DNA from: Acanthochlamys bracteata
Lineage: Eukaryota > Streptophyta > Magnoliopsida > Pandanales > Velloziaceae
DNA: 64,000 nucleotides
NCBI GenBank assembly: GCA_019914995.1
Contig: CM034128.1
Coordinates: forward strand, 9,455,501 to 9,519,500
Direction of reading: 5' to 3'
Numbering within the stretch: the stretch's first letter is position 1; every line of letters starts with the position of its first letter. Positions 37,914-51,445 of the stretch are shown here, piece by piece. The position numbers were made by a program, and so were the translations under genes. Under the pieces are notes generated by a model. That model saw only the letters and a program-made list of their open reading frames with translations. It was not told where the DNA came from and did not search any database.

Positions 37914-40900
37914 ATCCTCATCCAGATCACCCCAGTGCTTGCTTCTATCAAGAGGCTCCTCCTGAAATTTGAACAAGCAATGTCAGTTGCAGGCTGCTGA
38001 AATATTCACTTAATTATTCAATCAAAGTAAAACCAAAAATAGTTAGGGTTACATAAACGTTCACTACAAAACTAAAACCAACCACATGCATGATGTGATA
38101 TAAACTTGAAAGGACTGGAAGTAAAGAAAGCATACATCATAGTCGGGTTGTTCTTGCTGATGAATCCCGAAAACATCACCATACAATGGACGCCCAGTCT
38201 GTCGAGAAAACAAACCAAAAAATCAGGACAAAACATAAATAGCAATCATATTAATGAAAAAATCAAAAGAAATAGCACTACCTCATCAACTGGTGGTTTG
38301 CCCCATCCTCCAGGGTGATAACCAAAACTTGCACCAGGAGGAATGGGAGCATTAAGTCCTGGAATTTTCAAATGAGGGTAAGAAGGTGGAGGACCATATC
38401 TCTGCACACAACATTTATCTGCAGTTAGTATACAAAAAGGATAAACCAGGGATATGATTACTATACGAAAGTCCAACCTGCATATTGATGAGCCAAGGGG
38501 GAGGTGCACCTTCAGGCATACCAAGAGCTTCTTTCAGTTCATGTGATAGCAAACCTGGCTTCATTTCTCTAAGCTTCACCTATTGAGATCAGAAAAGGCA
38601 TGTACTGAGGAAGTGAGGATTCAATCACTAAACAAAAACCAAAGCAGCGACAATGTAACAACTATTTTATGATTTCCAAAATCGCATAAATTTCTACTCA
38701 TCAGCCAAACATAAACGTTCGAACAAATTACTAATTCTGAAAAGGTTGGAGTAATTAATGCTTTGAAAACTTAACCATATTTTGTCTGCGAAGTTGAATA
38801 TAAGCACTTCTTTTATTCTATAGTTACATTAGATCCCATTGAGATAATACAATAGAACATGATTTCACACGTCGAGTAACCTCCAAAGAGCTTGTCTCCC
38901 TAAGTCTTAGATAGCCAATATAATGCCATGCACACTGGGAGAGTTGGACACACTAAGGCACTACATTGCTTCCAAAAAAAGCGAGCTGAATGTTTCATAC
39001 GATCATGGTGCCAACGGAAGAGATGACTCAACAGACAGCTAGGGTGGTAGATTTCATTATCGAAAAAAACAAACTCGCTAACTATTAGCCAAGGCCTAAT
39101 CCCGATTCCTCTGAATTTTCCAGGGTAAAGGGATGATAGATACTTAAAAGTCCAGAGAGTCAACTCACAAACAGTGAGTCACTAGCATTACAAGGTGGAA
39201 GATCTTACAAAGATAACAAATTTGAAAATTTTCACATGTCAATAATACCTCGAACTCTTTTCCTTCATGATATAGATCACCATGATTTGTAAGTTTTGGC
39301 TTGGTCTGATATTTGAAAAATGCATCATGAAGTACCTGCAGAAGATGGCAATACAAAAATATTAGACTGACCTGAGGTTATTGATCTGAAGAACAACATA
39401 ATAAAATAAATAAATAAACCAGACATATAGAGGCTAAATAAGGATAGACTTCAAATGGCCTTAGTAAGCTAGAGAACTGGCTTTAGCTAGGAAAAATGAT
39501 AGTAATAGCTTGGAATGTTTTAAATTGTGTGATGTTCCAATTGAAGAGTCTATACAGTAGGCGTACGACATGCAAAACAGTTTCACTAATTATTCAACTT
39601 ACTTGATAATCTATATCCATTTTTCCCATCTTAGGTTGCATCCTTTCACGCTGCTTCTGTTTCAGCTTCTTACTGTCTTCTTTCTCGATGTATGCCTGGC
39701 ATAAAATAGAAAACATGTCATGTTGGCTGTACATCTCCATTCATTAAATCGCATGAGATCACATAAAGAGGTGCTCAATATTCATCAGGAAAAATGAATA
39801 GACTCTTTGTAGAAACAATTGCTACAAAAAACTTGATAATAATCTTTCTGGAAAAACATTATTGATGCAAGGAACATGTCCTCCATAATTACCTGTCTAA
39901 TCTTTTCAATCCCTGTAGCAGCAATAAAATCTGGAAGCTGAAAAGGTTGCTTTTCTATTCCACGCTTTCCCTGCACACAAGTGGCAAATGGATAAAAAAC
40001 CAAAACAAATCAAATTATGCAGTAGATGACCTAAACCAAGCAGACAATGCAGCTTAAGATGTGTAACAACATTATCTTCAAGTACCAAATCATAAACTAT
40101 TGATGTATTGAACAAGTAAGGTACCTCTATTGATGTTTTAATCAGATGTTATTTCATAAGTAATCAATAAGTAAAATACCAAAATAACTACCCACATATC
40201 ATTGTCCAGTTTAAATCCTGAAATGTATTAAATTTTCAGATGTGGCATCTTAGCCAATCTACGATTATTAACCAAAATAGAACTTTAAAAGATTCTGTTT
40301 GGCAAAGATCACCATTTTCTTGCTCCACGGCAGTTAGCCACTCCCTGCAAGAACCACATTTTTAATAAGAGGGGTGAATTATTGCACTTTTATTTTCTCC
40401 TTCCCACATTTATCCCCTCCAAGAGCATGCAAATTTCAGTAAAACAAATTGTTCAGTAGAATTTGAACGAGAAATACCAACTCACCTGTAAGAATTTACG
40501 CTTCTGACACCAGTGCCTCGGAACTGGTACAGAGTTCCTATATGATTTGAGGAACACCAGCAACTTAGGATCTGCAGCTGTTGCATCCCACACCTACAGA
40601 ACAACATGAAACAATTTCTTAGTGAAATAGAACCTGATTCCCTTGTTAATATCATAGTTCAAAGTAAACAATTTAAATAATTTTCAATAATTCATATGCA
40701 TAAAACACATAAACCATTAAACACAGAGACAATCAAAGACAATGACCTTTAACATCTAAAAAACTTCCTGAAAGTACGTAAATGAAAGACCATATCTACT
40801 ATGCACCGATACAAAAGCAAGCACGCAAAGCAAAAGGAAAGCCTGTACATGCAGCAGTCTATACCTCTCCAAGTTGCCATGAACAAACAAAAATTGTGCA

Positions 40901-42142
40901 GAGACAACAAATGCAAGTACCAGTTCTGCGATTTTCAAAATGGGGGAAGAAAATGAAGTTGCATCTGTAAGATGCCATGAATACCTCAACAACATCAGGT
41001 CTTGAACATATTTTCTTCAGCTCTGCAATTTTCATCCTGCGTTGAAGCTGACAAAAGATGGAAATAGTTCAGTTTCACTGCTTCACCCCCTCAAATTCCA
41101 CACGAAAGAAGTTAAAGAACCAACCTTCTTCTTTTTGTTTGAGAGCCCCCCCTTTTCCTTCTGTTCAGCTTCTTGTTCTTCCTCAGAATCCGAGTCAGCT
41201 TTCTTCTTGGCAGCATCGGCGGCCTCGTCGTCCTTCTTGGTGTCCTCCTGTAAGAGCATATTCATAAAAAATTTACTTCGGTCCTCAGCTAAATACTCAC
41301 TGCTATCATGGAATACTATATGCATCTACAATTTACCTCAGCACCACCTGCTGAACCATTGAAGTTAAACTTGTCAAGGACATTTTTAAACTCCTTGAAT
41401 AAATCTTCAGACACTTCTGCCTTCTCCGGGACATACTCCACCTCCACCTTTACATCAACCTGGCATCCAACATCCATAGCCGCAGATAAGTTATCAGTCC
41501 AGTTACGCTACAGAAAATTCCCATTTCGCAGAAAAGTAGTAACACCAGAAAGATACATAAGATGGTGCTAATCACATATATCTCTTCTAGTAATTTCATA
41601 ACTAGCTTTCCTACAGACAGTTTGTATATGATATTAGACAACTTTGGTGTGAACATATTTTCCAACCAGAGCATAACTAGCGCCAGAAACTAACAGCAGA
41701 ATAAGACCAGGGAGAGATTTTGCCCCTGAAACCCTAGCCAACAAGAAAGCCAAAAAAAAGAAAAGAAAAGAACACGACAAAATCTCTAGAACATAATGAG
41801 ATCGTTCAACAATTTTCAAACCAATTCGAAAAATCCTTTACCGAATATAAACCCTAAGGCAACGAAACACGTACATGTGAAATTAAAATCAAATTGTACC
41901 TGAGGATCGGCATTCCCTTTGTTCTCTCCATCTTCACCGGCAATTTCGCTCTCATCTGCGTTCGAACCAGCGTTGTTGTTCTTCTTCTGCTTGCGTCTGC
42001 GGCGGCGTCGCTCGCTCTCGCGCGCCTTTTTCTTCTCTGCTGCGGAGCCGTTGGCTAGGATTTCCGATTTAAATCCTTCGCCGTTGGCGTAAGCCGGCCG
42101 CTGCGGAGCTTCGGTGGCGCTCGCTACGTCCGCTGCCGCCAT
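36843..42142 (-). CDS. SF3B2: Splicing factor 3B subunit 2 (SF3b145/SAP145)
   Basis: Eighteen exons on the minus strand rebuild to 584 residues, the same length as the Arabidopsis protein: 42142-41900, 41459-41337, 41247-41125, 41047-40985, 40593-40486, 39970-39893, 39695-39603, 39335-39249, 38579-38478, 38401-38282, 38198-38136, 37961-37822, 37734-37653, 37569-37511, 37392-37353, 37240-37149, 37069-37000 and 36911-36843. Order: basic Arg/Lys-rich start (ERRRRRRKQKKNN), acidic linkers, the DUF382 region (RRMKIAELKKICSRPDVVE to about residue 300), the PSP motif at about 306-365 (LREMKPGLLSHELKEALGMPEGAPPPWL, HPGGWGKPP), a Glu-rich run (about 418-435), and a Lys/Arg tail. It is a U2 snRNP component that helps hold the branch site through SF3B4 and SF3A. 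All junctions are GT-AG and in frame. Confidence 0.95.
37858..37925 (-). repeat. GAR-rich (Glu) codon repeat within SF3B2 exon 12
   Basis: An imperfect tandem of GAG/GAA/GAT codons encoding an unbroken acidic run of about 15 residues. The acidic stretch is a normal SF3B2 feature, though its length tends to vary. Confidence 0.75.
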
Positions 42143-42918
42143 TGATTTTATTATTTTTCGCGCGAGATCGATCGAAGAAAATTTCACAAAAGCGAGATAA
42201 GAGAGCGAATGAATCACCGACTGATTTGGGAATCGCTATAGACGGTTTAGTCCTAAAGAATATTTTGCAGCATAGGCCTTAAATAATTATTTTGTTTATT
42301 AGCCCGTTAAGTTATTAGTCTCGCAATATTGGACCATTAGCGTTATGGGTCGCAAATCAGCCACAGAGAGCAGCTGTATGTTGGGACTTTTGAAATCGCT
42401 TAAATAAAAAGTTTTATAAAATAAATTACTTCAAAAAATTTTAAATAAATTTAATTTTTATATTAAATATTATTAAAATTTTTAAATATTTTAAAATTTT
42501 ATTTGAAAAATTGATGTAAAAGTTATGATAAATAGTAGTAGGTACTATCAAATAATATCTTCAACTTAGAAATATCACATAAATTCTAAATTAGTTTCGA
42601 AATAAGAGATAATATATTTTTAACTGTCAAGATATAATATTAACAGAAGAACAAATTTAATAAAAATTTATATAGAAGGGTAAGAATCAATAAAAAGTTT
42701 TATAATAAATGGATAAAATCATAAAACTTCATATATTAAAATAGGGAAGCAAAAGTCATGTTTCGATAAAGTTGGGGTGTGAACTGTGAAGTGGCTTTAC
42801 ACCGAGATTTGTGTGCGTTTTAATTTATTAGCCTTTTTTTTCACTCTTCACGCGGCAAAGGAAAACAAACAACAATTTTTCTGTTCTTCCGGCGAAGATC
42901 GATAGAATCAAATCAACG
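42143..42918. other. Shared 5' region of the divergent SF3B2 (-) and ALIX (+) genes
   Basis: 776 bases between the two start codons. The middle (42400-42740) is AT-rich, and the ends are leader-like (CT/GA-rich near both ATGs). It must hold both promoters unless one start is further upstream. Confidence 0.55.
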
Positions 42919-45900
42919 ATGACTTCGAGTTCGCCGGTGGGCGTTATGCTAGCAATCCACGAAAAGAAGACCAATTCCGTCGATCTCTACCGTCCACTTC
43001 GCAACTACATCTCATCTTTCTACTCCGAGCGCGAAGCACAGCTCGCTCACGACGACCTTGACATCGTTCGGAACATGCGTCAATCGATCGAATCATCCAC
43101 TGCAACAACTGATTCACCTGAATCTCGCCGCGATCTGCTTCAATCTTACTTCAGGGCTCTTGTTTTAATCGAACCACGGTTCCCGATCTCACCCGATAAG
43201 TCTCATGTCAACAGTTTGTCGTTCACTTGGTTCGATGCGTTCAAACCGAAGACGAAATCGACGCAGCAGAGCATTCATTTGGAAAAAGCTGCGATCTTGT
43301 TCAATTTGGGTGCGGTTTATAGCCAAATCGGACTTGCGGCGGATAGGACGAATCCTGTCGGGCTTAAGCAAGCGTGTAATGCGTTTCAGGCAGCTGCGGG
43401 AGCGTTTGGATTGATGAGGGATACTGCAGCTGGAAAAGCTATGGTGGGCGGTGGAACGGTTGATGTTTCACCTGAGTGTGCAGGGATGCTTGAGAGATTA
43501 ATGCTTGCACAGGCGCAGGAGTGCTTCTTTGAGAAGGTGATCAGTGATGGAAAACCGCCTGGGTTGTGCTCTAAAGTTGCGAGGCAGGTCAGTGTTTTGC
43601 TACTTCTTTGTTAAGTTACTAGTTACTACTCATTACTAATAGTTTATATAAAGTTGGAGTCTTCTTGAAGGAATTTTGTGCAATCAGTAGAATATAATGC
43701 TGGACTTGCAGAAACGTACATCGGTATGGGCTTGTAGTTGTGGTGACATATATTGCTCCAAAATACATGCTTTTGGATTTTATTTTATATATATATTTTT
43801 TGAGATGTCCAGGAAACATTGTTGTGCTGCATATTTCAATCAAATAAAGATGTTTATATCTAGGTATCAGATAATTAACTTCTTTTAAATCTTGTGAACT
43901 GTAATAAACTGCATGGTGGTGATTTCTATTAGGTTGGCATATATTATGAGGAAGCGCATGCAGCACTCTGTGTTCCTCCCCTAAACCATCATTTTGACCG
44001 GACTTGGGTATCTCATATTCAGTTGAAGGCGTCACAGTTTTATGCTGAGGCTTGCTATAGATATGCACTGGAATTGCATGAGAAAGAAAATATTGCAGAG
44101 GAAATAGCACGGTTGAGGATTGGTCTTAGTGCACTAGCTGATGCAAAAAAATTAGCCAAGGGAGTAGCACAAGCTCTCCTGGATGCAGTCTCTAGACTGG
44201 AGAGCAATATGAACCAGAATCTGGAGAGGGCTGTGAAGGAGAATGATCGTGTTTATCTCATGCGTGTACCTCAAGCTAGCAGCTTGTCAGCTTTACCAGC
44301 AGCCTCTCTTGTAAAGCCCATGTCGATGGGTGAGGTCTTAGATGCTACCAGAGAGAAACTATTTTCAAATTTTGTTCCAGACAACAGCACCAAGGCATTG
44401 TCCAGGTACACGGAGATGGTTGATGACATTATCAGGACACAAGCAGAGAAGCTGCAACAAGGGAGTGAAATAACAAGGGTTAAGCTTAAGGAGATGGACC
44501 TCCCAGATTCAATTCTTTCATTGGAGGGAAGCATAAGTTTGCCCCAAGATCTCAAGGAAGATGTTGAGGCTGTGCAGATCAGTGGTGGTCCATCTGGTCT
44601 AGATGCAGAATTGCAGCAACTCAAGGATTTAAGGAGGGTCAATCAGGAGCTGCTTGTCCAGACAGAGGAGCTACTACAGAAAGAAGCAAGAGAAGATGCT
44701 CAATTCAGAACCCAGTTTGGGACAAGGTGGACGAGACCTCAGTCCAGCACGCTTACAAAGAATTTACAAGACAGATTAAATAGATTTGCTGGTAATCTCA
44801 AGCAAGCTGCTGACAGTGATGCACGTATTGAGCGTGCTGTGAGAGATAATATGGAACTGATGGCAATTCTTGACCACCGGCCGGTATGTCTATCATTTTT
44901 ACCTTCAATTGTTCAGGAAGGGGGGTTTACTTGACTGGACAAATTGTTTTATCATCTAATAAGAAAGTAGTTATTCACTGTGCTCTTGTTGTGAAGAGGT
45001 TGATTTTATTGGTTATCTTTCAAGACGTCATGTTTGAATATTGTTTTTGTTACTATATGCATTCAAAATCGCAGATAGAAGCTGCACTTCCAAGTCTAGC
45101 AAGACCTATAATGTCATTGGACGGCAATGAAGATGCTATTGTTGGAGCCCTCAAGCAAAGCCTGGTAAATTTTCATGTCTATCTTTTGCACCCTTGTTTT
45201 GAATCGTTTTATCTATGTATTCATTCTAGTGCTGCGTAGAAGCCGTATCATTATTTAGCATTTTAACATTATGATTCTCATCTCTGTAGAGACAATTGGA
45301 GGCTCTAGGTGCACAAAGGGCAGGCCTTGAGGATATGCTTAAAGAGATGAAGAAGAAGGTATGGACGTTGTCCTGCTTCTATTTAGCTTCTTCCCTTTTA
45401 GCATGGGATGGTGACTGCTTTGTTGTTTTGCCTTCTATAATTGATAAAACAATGGAACTTAAAGTTCTAGCATTTGTTTGTGAGTTGTATTGGTTAGTAT
45501 AGCTAGTCCTGGATCTTTTTTTGGTTCTATAATCAGAAATCTTCCAAATACTTAAAAGATAAAGTTAATTTTGGATAAGTTCCTTTTCTTTGTCTGAGGA
45601 GTTTAACCTTGTATATTCTTTAAGCTTAATTACTGTCGCTGCCCTAAGGCTGTTCTGGACTACTGTTTTTTTATTATCTGAACATTTGTCTATCTGCCTT
45701 TCCCTTTTTTATTTGGGATTTTAATATTAGATAAGGATCATATACATTCTTAAGATGCCTTTTTGAATTGGCTATAGGATGATATTTTGCCAAAGTTGAT
45801 GGCAACTGCTGGTTCACATGAGGATCTTTTTAAGAAGGAGATATCAAAGTATGATGATATATGCAATGAGATTGCTCAAAATGTTGAGGCTCAAGAACAA

Positions 45901-48191
45901 TTATTGCTTCAAATCCAGGTTAGTTGTAATCCATTTTTTTATTACATTTAGATACCTTTTATTACCCTTGTTACCTCTTTATTTCCTTCATTTTCAAGTA
46001 AACTAATACGTGCTCTTTCCATACATTTTTATGTGGTCAACAATCTGACCAAATGTAGATATTACAAAACTGAACCAGAACTACATCTTATATCTGACCT
46101 GGACCGATTCCTTTGACTAGCACCATTAAGTGCTTGCAGTAAAGGGGCCATGCACAGTTACCAATCCTGGTGTTCTTTTAGTGAGCTTACCTATTAGAAG
46201 CCGTGAATTGGGCTTTTACCACAATAATGCCATTATTAATTATTAAGTATAATGCATTTAGGAATGACATTGCTGAAATAGCATACAGTTAAATTCTTCT
46301 TGCATTTTTTAGGCAAGTGTATTGCAACAATCCAGTTCATAAAAATTTGTCAATCTAGTTATCTAGGAATTTACCTAATTTTCTTGTTAGGATGAAAGTC
46401 TTTGGTATTTTAAAGTGGTAACTGTGGCTACTGAAATGCCTAGCACTTCCGTATGTACTTTCTTGGTTCCTTGGGGATGTGAAGTAGTTAAAGGTTCGAA
46501 GGATAAGTTACGCTGAGTAGCCTTCATCACTGGAATCTTATGCCCAGAGAAACAGGTCTCACTTATGTAAAATCATACCTATCTGTATTTATCTATCAGT
46601 GTTCAAATGTTCATAGTGAAGTAACTTGATTCTAATTTATTTTCGTTCTTAATGGAGCTTCTTTCACTAAATAAATAATAGATATAAGGGCAGGCTTCAC
46701 ATGGAATTTTAGTCATAATTTTCATTAGTGGTTACACTGATTAGGTTGTTGGGAATCGATGCTTGCTTTTTCCTCAACTGTTGGAACTTAAATTATTTCT
46801 TTAATCATTTTTGGATTTCAGGTTATTTAGTTGTCTTCTTTTGTCCAACAGGCACAAAATGATGAATTTTCTGCTGTTTTCAATCTGGAAGATTACAAAG
46901 GTAATTCCCCCAATCTGTTTCTGGATGTGAAATGTCCTTGATTATCTATTGGTTATGCTGTGCAGTTCTCATAAAGTGTTATACAGTTCTCATAAAGCAT
47001 TATCTCTAGACCATTTTATTTAATGGGGATCGATGAAGAAGAACCATCAGATGGCTTTGTTGTTATAGCATTCTTGATGGGGAAATGTTTAGAGGCAACA
47101 TAATATGATGATGTCCTGCTAGAACTTTAGTATTGTGGCAGTTTACGGAGGTGTTGGAATTGACTTTTGTACTGCATGATTCTATAGTAGGAAGTTTATT
47201 TTAAAGACTTGACATACTGATTTTGCAGCTGACCCCTTAAATGTTTTTTATTGGAGACCATATTTCCAAGAAAATTTGCTTGGCTAATTGCTTCACATCG
47301 TAGGAAATGTATACTTCTTAGTGTTGTCTACTGAGACCCATATCTTCTTGTGATTCTTTGAATCAGTTGCTCGTGAGAGGTGCTACAAACAGATTGCCGC
47401 TGCTATTGCAAAATATCGAGAAATCAAGGAGAACATAAATGAGGGATTGAAATTTTATGTCACACTTCAGGTATGCAGCTGTTTCTACCTAAATCTTTGC
47501 TGTATATTTGTCTTTGATGAATAAGATTGTGTTCCAAGTTATGTTACATCCTCATTTTTCATTGTAACATCAATAAATCAGATAGCCTTGATTGGATACA
47601 CTTATGGCTTATGAGCTAGTTACTTTTTGTAATTTGATGGAATTTCAAAGTGGTGAGCTAATCTCGACCGTCTTCCCTTGATAGGATGCTATAAACAACG
47701 TAAAGCAACAATGCAGTGATTTTGTGATGACCAGAAACATCCAGTGCCGCGAGATGATTGAAGATGTCCAGAGGCAGGTGGCTGGCCTTAACTTTTCTGA
47801 CGGAAAGGGTGGTTATAACTACCCTTCACATGGGCGCAACTCTTATCAGCAGAGGGACTCTCCTCAGACACCGGAAACCCAGGTTTCAACACCACCACCA
47901 TCTCACCCTCAGGCACCATACCACCACCCTCCTGCAGAGCAGCCTAGACCTGCTGGGTATTCTCCCCCGTATCTGCCATATCAAACTTCGCAGCAGCCGC
48001 CTTACCAAGCTCCCGGTGCTTCCTACCAGCCTCCTCAACAAAGCAACACTCACCACTATGGCCAGCCTGCTTATCCTGGTTGGCATGGAGCCTATTATAA
48101 CACAAATCAGCAACAAGCAGGTTCTCATCCGCCACCTCCATATACTGGGCCACCTCCGTACCCTCCCCAGCAAGGTGGCTACTACAAGTAA
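42919..48191 (+). CDS. ALIX: ALIX homologue (BRO1-domain ESCRT-associated protein)
   Basis: Eight exons: 42919-43587, 43933-44883, 45075-45164, 45290-45358, 45778-45918, 46852-46900, 47367-47470 and 47685-48191, giving 859 residues (Arabidopsis ALIX 846). The BRO1 domain spans about 1-390 (MLAIHEKKTNSVDLYRPL, EKAAILFNLGAVYSQIG, VGIYYEEAHAAL, WVSHIQLKASQFYAEACYR). A coiled V domain follows to about residue 700 (TKALSRYTEMVDDIIR, LRRVNQELLVQTEELLQKE). The tail is Pro/Gln/Tyr-rich with PPYQAP, PPPPYTGPPPYPPQ and YK at the end. Plant ALIX binds ESCRT-III and ubiquitinated cargo to drive multivesicular-body sorting to the vacuole, including phosphate transporters and ABA receptors. The frame is intact throughout. 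Confidence 0.94.
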
Positions 48192-49504
48192 GCTGAGTGA
48201 TGTAGACTTGTTTAGGATTAATGTGAGCAATTTTAGACGATGTATCTATAAATATATCCACTTACGTTGATTTTATGGAAGCAATTTTCTGTGGTTTATT
48301 TAGAACACAAGGTAAGGTTTGGGAACGGTTATAGTCGTATACATGCGTCCTTTGCACTGCATTCGTCCCAATACAATAATACAAGCATGTATAGAAAATT
48401 CATTTGCCACTTTGCAAGAATTTTTTTTGTATTTGTATTCCAGTTGTTTTTGTATGTTCTTGAAAGCTGAGGTTGTGATATACTCGGAGCTAACAGTAGA
48501 GCAAGTCATTGCATCCGTGAAATATTTTGTGGGACACTTTTGAGCATTCATCAACTTTTCTGCAATCTTATTCTTAGCATCAATGTTCATGGTAATGGCA
48601 TGCACCTTTGCCAAGGTAATAATTCCTCATGAGTTCAATTGAAAAGCCAAGACAGAAAGCTCATGGAATCCTTGCTGCAGCATTCTTTCATGTATTAAAT
48701 TCTATATTACCATGGTTGTAATTTTCTGCAAAGAAGAAATGGTCCTGAAAAATTCTTCTGACTTCGCTTGCACTCTAAAAACTTTCTTTCAGAATTCTTC
48801 CTTTTACTTCTTTGCAAGCCCTACACAATTTAATTGCTCCCTTTGTTTGTTTCTCATACTCAACAAGACACGTTTTAGAATCTGGCAAGGACAGATGTAG
48901 CAGCCAGAAATCGAAAACCGAAATTCAAGCATTGTTTGATACTGAAGTTTGGTAATGAGTCGCTATTGATTATTAATCTTTCTTATATCAGATTTCTTCT
49001 TCTCGTCGCCGACAGAGGTGAAAGATTATTCGCAGTTTCAGAAACTTCAAACCAAATCACTGACTCAGATAAAGAGTTGAGAAACCAAAATTTTCAGAAA
49101 ACCAAAGGACATTTTTATTGTATCCCAAACGTGAGCTTTTCCTTAAAAAATTAATTGCAGATAACTTTTTGTGATTTCTGATAAATTTAATCTAAAAACA
49201 TTATTTTACAGAAATTCACCTTCGCGCTGTTGCTAGTGCTGTGCATGTTTTCAACAAAGAAAAGAGAAGAATTTGAATATTCTGCTTTCTTCTTTATGGT
49301 TTTGTGTTATCTATAATGGACCCACTACAATCTCACTTTAATTTTACTTTTATTAATATAAAAGATATAATAAATTATTTCTAATTTACTTAATTCTTTA
49401 AAAGATATAAAAAATTAAATTTATTTTGATAATTTATATTTAATTAATTTATGTTTTATATAATTTATTTCAAATTCAAAAAATATTTTAAAAAAGAATA
49501 AGAT

Positions 49505-49719
49505 GGCGTTTGAAAGGCAATAAAGTTTTTAGAACAAAAAATATTTTTATTTTAAAAAAAATATATCTAAAGTTTAATAAAAATAAATAATAAAAAAATT
49601 TTATTACGTAAAATTTTTTATATTTTTTGAATTTTAGATAAAATTTTTAAATATCTATAAATAATATATAAATAAATAAATAAATAAAAATTTATTTTTG
49701 AAAATGTTTTGCCAAATGC
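49505..49719. mobile_element. Possible small Tourist-like element
   Basis: Left GGCGTTTGAAAGGCA and right (reverse complement) GCATTTGGCAAAACA flank an AT-rich core. The ends match only in part, and no clean target duplication is seen. Confidence 0.3.
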
Positions 49720-50483
49720 TACAGTGGTGGCGAGGTCGGACCCATTTCCATTATCATTACCCAAAATTTATGTTACATTCCACATGCTATCCATCACTCT
49801 GAGAGAAGCAAACCTTGAACACATTACCCTTATGAAAGTAAGCTCTGCCAAATTAAATTTTGTGAAAATTAAATTTTGTAAAAAGTTGAGTTCAATAAAA
49901 ATAAAATTCTAACTAATATAAAAATACGCCAAAAATTTAGAATAAAATTTTAATAAAAATAAAATATGATGTAAAAATAAAAATATTCAGAATATGTAAA
50001 ATAATTGAATTTAAAATTTTGAAAGAAAAAAAAACTACTTATAATCTAACATTGCCCTAGCGTAGGTTTTATTAGTTTGGTAGTAAAGATTGATGAGACT
50101 GCTCAACTTCAATGAGCAAGACCAATTTCAACTCATTCTTTTATTTTATTTATTTGTTTTTTTATGTCTATTTTTAATTAAATGAGAAAGAAAAACAAGA
50201 AACAATCAACATCAATGATCACCTGGATGAAGATGATTCTAAGGAAAGAAATTATTTTATTATTAATATTGTTTATTATTAGTATTATAACTTTAATTTA
50301 ATCATATTTACTAATGTTTGATTTACAAAATAATTAACGTTCATGCCGACACGTTATAATTATTATCATATTAAATATAGAATAATGTTATCATGGTTTC
50401 CAACAAACTCTTCTGCAATAATAACTTAGAAAAATTAAACAATTTTTATTTGTTTAAAATATATATCGAAGGTTAATTGATTA

Positions 50484-50777
50484 GGGCGTGTTTCAAACGC
50501 TTATAATTTTATTTTTTTTAATCAGATTCTGAATTTCGAACAGTTTATATATTTCGGTTATATAAAAATTTAGAACTCTACTTTTATATATGAACTCTAG
50601 TTTTAATTTTTTTATTTGTACCATTTCTAATATAATTATATTTTTTAATTTTTAGTATATTTTTAAAAACTATTAAAACATAAATACTGAACTCTACTTC
50701 TACTTTATTTTTTAAAAAATTTTATTTTTTATTTTTTATTTTTATAAAATTTAATTACGAATATTTGAAACACGCTT
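50484..50777. mobile_element. Tourist-like MITE
   Basis: The left end GGGCGTGTTTCAAACGC after TTA (50481-50483) matches the right end GAAACACGC (reverse complement GCGTGTTTC) before TTA (50778-50780). A 3-bp TTA duplication and the GGGCGTGTTT end place it with the 2761-3014 family type. The interior resembles the element at about 26837-27119. Confidence 0.65.
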
Positions 50778-51445
50778 TTAATGGAGTAAGCACTGAGCCA
50801 TATTATAGAATAGTTTAAACCAGGGTTAATTGCTTCAGTTTGAACTTTAAACTAACATACTGTTACTACGGGTCGGATTGGTTGTTACCATGCGGTAACA
50901 AAACCCGTATCCAAATTGGAATTGAACGCGCTACAGGACATCAAAACCGAGAGCGGGCAAATTATTCTCCTTTATTTATTTAAAAAACTAATATGATAAA
51001 AAAGAATATAAAAATATTTTGGTGTGACAGAGAGAAATAATAATTTTTATTTATTTCTTTATTTTGAATAATTAGGATCGTTGTTCGCTGAACATCGAAC
51101 CCCAAACGAAACGGTGCTGTGAATCGAAAACGAAAAAGAAAACTCCGTTTCAACTTTCTTTCTTTCTTCTCTCGGTCGATCGCAATAACAAATTTGTGTT
51201 TGTTTCATTTGGATTTTTGTTCTTTTTGGCTTTGGTTTGGAGTTTGATTCGAGATTGAAAGAAAAAACATGGTGGTGGTGTCTGGAGAACGCAAGATCCG
51301 GTGGTGGTGGTGTCGAAGATGAGACAAACAAGATTCGATTTGATATCTTGTAGCGTTTTCAAAGAGGACAAGAAGATAGTTTTGGAGAAATCATTCAGCT
51401 TCAGCTTGCTGGTGGTGCTGTTGCTGCACTTGTTGTTTTTCCAAT

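Larger units (their letters stand above)
48192..51445. other. Intergenic region between ALIX and KTN80
   Basis: ALIX 3' flank to about 48900, mixed DNA to 49300, then AT-rich DNA with two small elements (about 49505-49719 and 50484-50777), and the KTN80 leader from about 51060. The short open frames here have no recognisable domains. Confidence 0.5.

Noticed and set aside
37763-37972. Plus-strand Pro/Leu-rich open frame
   Set aside because: It is antisense to the Glu-rich repeat of SF3B2 exon 12.
47758-48270. 170-residue and other long open frames overlapping the ALIX tail
   Set aside because: Low-complexity Pro/Gln coding DNA stays open in several frames; only the PPY-rich frame continues the ALIX exon chain.
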